Below, piece after piece: positions 61,994-64,000 of a stretch of DNA of 64,000 nt. The notes under the pieces were generated by a model. The model did not search any database. It was not told the DNA's origin and saw only the letters and a list, made by a program, of their open reading frames with translations. A program made the translations under genes and the position numbers. Source of the stretch: Nitrospira sp. ND1 (GTDB lineage Bacteria > Nitrospirota > Nitrospiria > Nitrospirales > Nitrospiraceae). Every line of letters starts with the position of its first letter. Positions within the stretch are counted from its first letter, which is position 1. The DNA is taken from contig NZ_FWEX01000006.1 of the NCBI RefSeq assembly GCF_900170025.1, forward strand, positions 2,409,625 through 2,473,624, written 5' to 3'.

Positions 61994-62743
61994 GTGGAAG
62001 AAAGTCCGTTACATGCGTTTGAACTGCACGATCTGATTCCCTTGGTTCCGGCCGGGGTGGATATTTCCATCAACAAGGCCGTGATTCTGATGTGGGTGAT
62101 CGTCGGCCTGGTGGCGTTCCTGATGATCTCGGCTGCGGCGGCCCGTAAGTTGGTTCCGGGCAAATTGCAGAACATGGCCGAATTAATCGTCGAGTTCATT
62201 CGCGGGATTATTTTGGACACCATGGGCGAGCCGGGGATGAAATATTTCCCCCTGATCGCCACGTTGTTCCTCTTTATTCTCTTTGCCAATTTGATCGGGT
62301 TGATTCCCGGTTCCTATACCGTCACCAGTCAGATCATTGTGACGGCAGTCTTTGCTGTAGGGGTTTACGGGCTGAGTATTGTGCTCGGCTTTTCCCTTCA
62401 TGGCATGAAGTTTCTCGGCATTCTCGTGCCGCCCGGGACACCGGGTTGGCTCTTGCCGTTGATGATTCCGATTGAATTGATCAGTCAGTTGGCGCGACCC
62501 ATTTCCCTGGCCGTCCGTCTGTTCGCGAATATGACTGCCGGCCACGTCATTCTGGGAGTCTTGTTCGGTCTGGCGATCAGCGGTGGGTTGCTGATCGGGT
62601 GGCTGCCATTCGCGTTCACCATCGCCATGAACGGACTCGAAGTTGGTATCGCGTTTATTCAAGCCTATATTTTTACCGTGCTGAGCTGTGTGTATCTGGG
62701 TGATGCGGTTACCCTGCACGGTCATAGCGAGCACGCACACTAG
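61994..62743 (+). CDS. atpB: F1Fo-ATP synthase subunit a
   Basis: A 249-residue membrane subunit that starts with GTG preceded by AAAGGA. The essential Arg175 is in ARPISLAVRLFANMTAGH, which faces the c-ring. Five or six helices include ATLFLFILFANLIGLIPG and TIAMNGLEVGIAFIQAYIFT. It forms the proton half-channels. atpE follows after 36 bp. Confidence 0.96.
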   Translation: MEESPLHAFELHDLIPLVPAGVDISINKAVILMWVIVGLVAFLMISAAAARKLVPGKLQNMAELIVEFIRGIILDTMGEPGMKYFPLIATLFLFILFANLIGLIPGSYTVTSQIIVTAVFAVGVYGLSIVLGFSLHGMKFLGILVPPGTPGWLLPLMIPIELISQLARPISLAVRLFANMTAGHVILGVLFGLAISGGLLIGWLPFAFTIAMNGLEVGIAFIQAYIFTVLSCVYLGDAVTLHGHSEHAH

Positions 62744-62779
62744 GTCGAGTTGTTTACATAAGGGAGGAGAGGACAAACA

Positions 62780-63010
62780 ATGGATGCAGCAGCAGCAGCG
62801 TTGGTGGGTATGGGATTGGCGGCGGCAGGATTTGCCGGCGCCGGTGTGGGCATCGGGTATATCTTCGGGAAAATGATCGAGGCCGTGGCCCGGCAGCCGG
62901 AAGCGGAAGGCCGCGTCGGCAAGTACATGTGGATCGGGTTCGCGTTGGTCGAAGCCATTGCACTGTACGGGCTGGTCATTGCGTTCATCATCATGGGCTT
63001 GCGTAAGTAG
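62780..63010 (+). CDS. atpE: F1Fo-ATP synthase subunit c
   Basis: A 76-residue hairpin of two helices. Glu58 (IGFALVEAIALYGLVIAF) is the proton carrier, and the loop VARQPEAEG faces the stator and gamma subunits. No Gln at the position used by Na+-type rings is seen, so H+ coupling is likely. GGGAGG precedes the ATG. Confidence 0.97.
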   Translation: MDAAAAALVGMGLAAAGFAGAGVGIGYIFGKMIEAVARQPEAEGRVGKYMWIGFALVEAIALYGLVIAFIIMGLRK

Positions 63011-63022
63011 TCGTTTCGACGG

Positions 63023-63057
63023 CTGAGCCCTGATGCTGGGGCCTATTCCCGGCTCAG
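63023..63057 (+). other. Hairpin between atpE and atpF
   Basis: CTGAGCC (63023-63029) pairs with GGCTCAG (63051-63057). No T-run follows. A hairpin here could stabilise the upstream atpE message or attenuate transcription, as c is needed in greater amounts than b. Confidence 0.4.
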
Positions 63058-63084
63058 AACCTCAACTCATTTGGGTAATAGACT

Positions 63085-63597
63085 ATGCCTCAATTTGAAT
63101 CACATTTCTTTTCGTCCTTGATCTTCTGGGAGATTCTCTCCTTTGGGATCCTGTTCTTCCTGCTCTACAAGTATGCATTTCCCAGCCTGTTGGGCATGCT
63201 GGAAGAGCGCGAGAAAAAGATTAAGGACAGTCTCGATCAGGCGGAACGCCACCGTTCCGAAGCCGAGCGCAGGCTGAAGGAATACGAAGCCAAGCTGGCG
63301 ACGGCAGCCAAAGACGCAGAGGCGCTCCTGGCACAGGCCAAAGAACGCGCCCAACGCCTGATGGAAGAGAACGAACAGCGCATGACGGCGGATGCGGAAC
63401 GCATCAAGGGTGACGCGACTCGCGAAATCGAGACCGAGCGCAGGAAGGCCATCCAGGACATCCGTTCGCAAACGACCGACTTGGCGATGATGGTGGCTGA
63501 GAAAGTTGTCGGGCGGGCACTGACGGAAGGCGATCATCGTCGTCTGGCGGACGAAGCCCTCGATGCCCTCGCAAAGAGCTACCAGAGCCGGAATTAG
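63085..63597 (+). CDS. atpF: F1Fo-ATP synthase subunit b
   Basis: A 170-residue stator subunit. One N-terminal helix (LIFWEILSFGILFFLLYKYA, about residues 12-32) anchors it; the rest is a long coiled coil rich in Glu, Lys, Arg and Ala. No second b' gene follows. It dimerises and binds the F1 delta subunit. Its stop lies 6 bp from the convergent larE stop. Confidence 0.95.
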   Translation: MPQFESHFFSSLIFWEILSFGILFFLLYKYAFPSLLGMLEEREKKIKDSLDQAERHRSEAERRLKEYEAKLATAAKDAEALLAQAKERAQRLMEENEQRMTADAERIKGDATREIETERRKAIQDIRSQTTDLAMMVAEKVVGRALTEGDHRRLADEALDALAKSYQSRN

Positions 63598-63603
63598 CCT
63601 CTC

Positions 63604-64000
63604 TTACGCCGGGGGGGTCAGACTCACGCCCCCCTGGCGGTATCCTTCCAAATCAACCGTCACGAAGCGATAGCCGAGTTTCTTCAGGGTTTCGGCCAGC
63701 CGTTCCCGGCGTCCCGGCTGCAACAACCCCAGCAGTTCTTCTACGGCCAGTTCTATTCTGGCGATCTCCCCATGGTCTCGCACACGATATTGGCGAAAGC
63801 CTTCTTGTGCGAGAGCATCTTCCGCACGCTCCACGCGTGAAAGTGTGCTTCTCGTGATCGTGATGCCGCGTGGTATGCGGGAAGAGAGGCAGGCGGCTGC
63901 CGGCTTATCCCAATTGGAGAGGTGTAGCTCTCTCGCTACGTCGCGGATGTCGGCCTTCGAGAATCCGGCTTCGAGCAACGGGCTACGGACGCCTCGCTCG
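63604..64000 (-). CDS. larE: LarE-type ATP-dependent sacrificial sulfur transferase, C-terminal part
   Basis: The visible 131 residues open with RSPLLEAGFSKADIRDVARE and continue with PAAACLSSRIPRGITITR. This is the LarE segment with the sacrificial Cys in ACLSSRIP that gives its sulfur to the lactate-racemase nickel-pincer cofactor. The N-terminal PP-loop domain lies outside the window. Convergent with atpF. Confidence 0.9.
   Translation of the reverse strand, partial: ERGVRSPLLEAGFSKADIRDVARELHLSNWDKPAAACLSSRIPRGITITRSTLSRVERAEDALAQEGFRQYRVRDHGEIARIELAVEELLGLLQPGRRERLAETLKKLGYRFVTVDLEGYRQGGVSLTPPA

Noticed and set aside
1-64000. CRISPR arrays, tRNA or rRNA genes
   Set aside because: No direct-repeat arrays with regular spacers and no cloverleaf or rRNA signature were noticed by eye; a tRNA scan was not possible.

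Overview
The window is a gene-dense, GC-rich stretch (roughly 60% GC by eye) from a Gram-negative-type bacterium. It encodes signal peptides, lipoboxes, RND efflux parts, periplasmic multihaem cytochromes and murein transglycosylases. The gene content fits a member of the Nitrospirota, most likely Nitrospira: NrfHA with a short-Q-loop bd oxidase, many universal stress proteins, a 31-residue bS22/COX24-type protein, and dispersed inverted-repeat elements. The genus is an inference from remembered protein character, not from a marker gene. No rRNA, tRNA, CRISPR array, phage or transposase gene was recognised.

1-23.1 kb. A stress and maintenance island. It opens with a truncated Na+/K+-type P-type ATPase whose start overlaps a tandem UspA protein. 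Two CBS-domain proteins, an L,D-transpeptidase (separated from them by a MITE-like element) and an MFS transporter follow. A leftward block carries a secreted pentapeptide-repeat protein, the NAD-salvage pair pncA-pncB, a monohaem cytochrome c, a zinc-ribbon protein, a Lon-like protease and an HPF-cold-shock fusion. Next come a phosphotransferase/APS-kinase-like pair, a YceK-like lipoprotein in lower-GC DNA, a GH13 glucan enzyme, a methyltransferase, a P-loop ATPase gene broken by a stop codon inside its Walker A motif, and a transglycosylase-like membrane protein.

23.7-36.5 kb. A rightward redox and stress cluster: orphan receiver protein, DUF2934 protein, HtrA-type protease, UspA, lipoprotein, nrfH-nrfA, cydA-cydB, sthA-like flavoprotein and PsiE-like membrane protein. 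A NhaR-like LysR regulator runs towards it. NrfHA (quinol to nitrite) and CydAB (quinol to oxygen) would both drain the quinol pool, and SthA would balance pyridine nucleotides. A GNAT enzyme and a third tandem UspA follow.

36.5-56 kb. Metal and ion transport plus signalling: an RND efflux pair behind a MITE-like element, an Mg2+-type P-ATPase, a PAS histidine kinase with a receiver, a CaCA exchanger, PilZ and TPR proteins, a Ca2+-type P-ATPase, a phosphoesterase and an MsbA-like ABC exporter.

56-64 kb. Core metabolism: bS22-like protein, nadB, a transglycosylase, pabB-pabC, the Fo half of ATP synthase (atpZ/I, B, E, F), and a convergent larE cut by the right edge.
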